The notes beneath the pieces are model-generated. The model saw only the letters and a list, made by a program, of their open reading frames with translations, was not told the origin of the DNA and made no database searches. Made by a program: the position numbers and the translations under genes. Source: Tetzosporium hominis (GTDB lineage: Bacteria > Bacillota > Bacilli > Bacillales_A > Planococcaceae). From it: 36,080 nucleotides of DNA. The DNA is taken from the NCBI RefSeq assembly GCF_002265435.1, contig NZ_NOKQ01000180.1:1-36080 (forward strand), written 5' to 3'. Shown here piece by piece: positions 35,823 to 36,080 of this stretch (the first letter of the stretch is position 1; every line of letters begins with the position of its first letter).

Positions 35823-35927
35823 TTCCATAAATCGAGGAATGTAAGAGTGGGAGCCGCTACTGTCAGAGTGGAGTGAATTACTGTCCTAATAAAGTCCGCT
35901 AGTGTCATAATGAGAGCACTTAATGTA
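35823..35927 (-). repeat. 21-nt-period array D (five units, inverted copy of array B)
   Basis: Read on the minus strand from 35927, five 21-nt units begin TAC, GAC, GAC, GAC, TAC, each matching its partner in array B. The fourth and fifth units are nearly identical to array B, the first two more diverged. Homology goes on past the array to CTACCCAAGCC..CCTAG (35770-35788). Confidence 0.85.
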
Positions 35928-35950
35928 ATAATCATCCAACTAAAGTGTTT

Positions 35951-35990
35951 CTGGGCGAGCCGGTTTCACTTTTCATGGTGTCTAGTTGCG
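35951..35990 (-). repeat. conserved 40-nt linker (inverted copy)
   Basis: Matches 8267-8306 in reverse orientation with four mismatches. It joins array D to palindrome P5. Confidence 0.8.
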
Positions 35991-35996
35991 AACGCC

Positions 35997-36076
35997 AGAA
36001 ATCCCCGCAAAAACCGGTCGCATCCATAGAGGCAAAGAGCGCCTCTACGGACACGCCCGGTTTTTACAAGATTTCT
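35997..36076 (-). repeat. 80-nt palindrome P5 (inverted)
   Basis: It runs from AGAAAT to ATTTCT over exactly 80 nt with apex GAGGC/GCCTC at 36029-36045. On the plus strand its arms are 32 and 31 nt, the mirror of P1 to P4, and its 7-nt loop is purine-rich instead of pyrimidine-rich. Both agree with the reversed orientation shown by the linker. The module may continue past the window end. Confidence 0.85.
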
Positions 36077-36080
36077 AGAG

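Noticed and set aside
35705-35935. Minus-strand 76-codon frame over array D as a gene
   Set aside because: It runs through the yabR terminator, has no good ribosome-binding site, and differs from its array B partner mostly by amino-acid-changing substitutions. Kept only as a finding to test.

Overview
This window looks like a low-GC Gram-positive chromosome of the order Bacillales. It carries the conserved block that runs, in Bacillus subtilis, from an rRNA operon through yaaO-tmk-darA-holB-ricT-yabA to divIC-yabR, almost gene for gene. A Planococcaceae-like (Caryophanaceae) host is my best guess from gene content, but that is inference.

Layout. Positions 1-153 hold the end of an rRNA operon (5S rRNA and terminator). 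Positions 793-4934 carry minus-strand accessory genes: a small membrane protein, a HerA/YjgR-like ATPase, a damaged 3-hydroxybutyrate dehydrogenase gene and a GntP-family permease, with a divergent MarR regulator at 5119. From 5581 the conserved block is nearly all on the plus strand: yaaO, tmk, darA; holB, ricT, yabA, trmN6-like, GIY-YIG protein, rsmI; abrB (minus); metG, tatD; a YabE-like wall protein; rnmV-ksgA; veg; ispE; purR-ridA; spoVG; glmU-prs; ctc; pth; fin; mfd; spoVT; yabM-yabN-rqcP; divIC; yabR. The genes serve replication and its control, tRNA and rRNA maturation, cell-wall precursor supply, PRPP and purine control, and ribosome rescue.

Several spore genes expected here are missing (yabG, sspF, yabP). 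An 84-codon reading frame at 34485 sits where yabQ should be and may be its remnant. fin and spoVT are kept, and spoVT has a sigma-G-like promoter. This suggests a lineage that has lost, or is losing, sporulation.

The most interesting content is non-coding. All four intergenic gaps longer than 400 bases (114-792, 7986-8541, 22127-22847, 35673-end) hold a composite repeat module just downstream of a gene's intrinsic terminator. Its parts are (1) one or two 80-nt imperfect palindromes of identical architecture (31-nt arm, 17-nt apex GAGGC-N7-GCCTC, 32-nt arm), (2) a conserved linker, and (3) an array of degenerate units with a 21-nt period. Unit sequence differs between loci, but nearly all units carry a (G/T)AC anchor. 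Two unrelated arrays share the 14-nt leader TGAGCGGTCGTTCT. I do not recognise this module as a described element.

Other points of note are two independent G:C-to-A:T lesions in bdhA, a sigma-B-like promoter before ctc, and a 13-bp inverted repeat that could hide the ribosome-binding site of the yabE-like gene in read-through mRNA.
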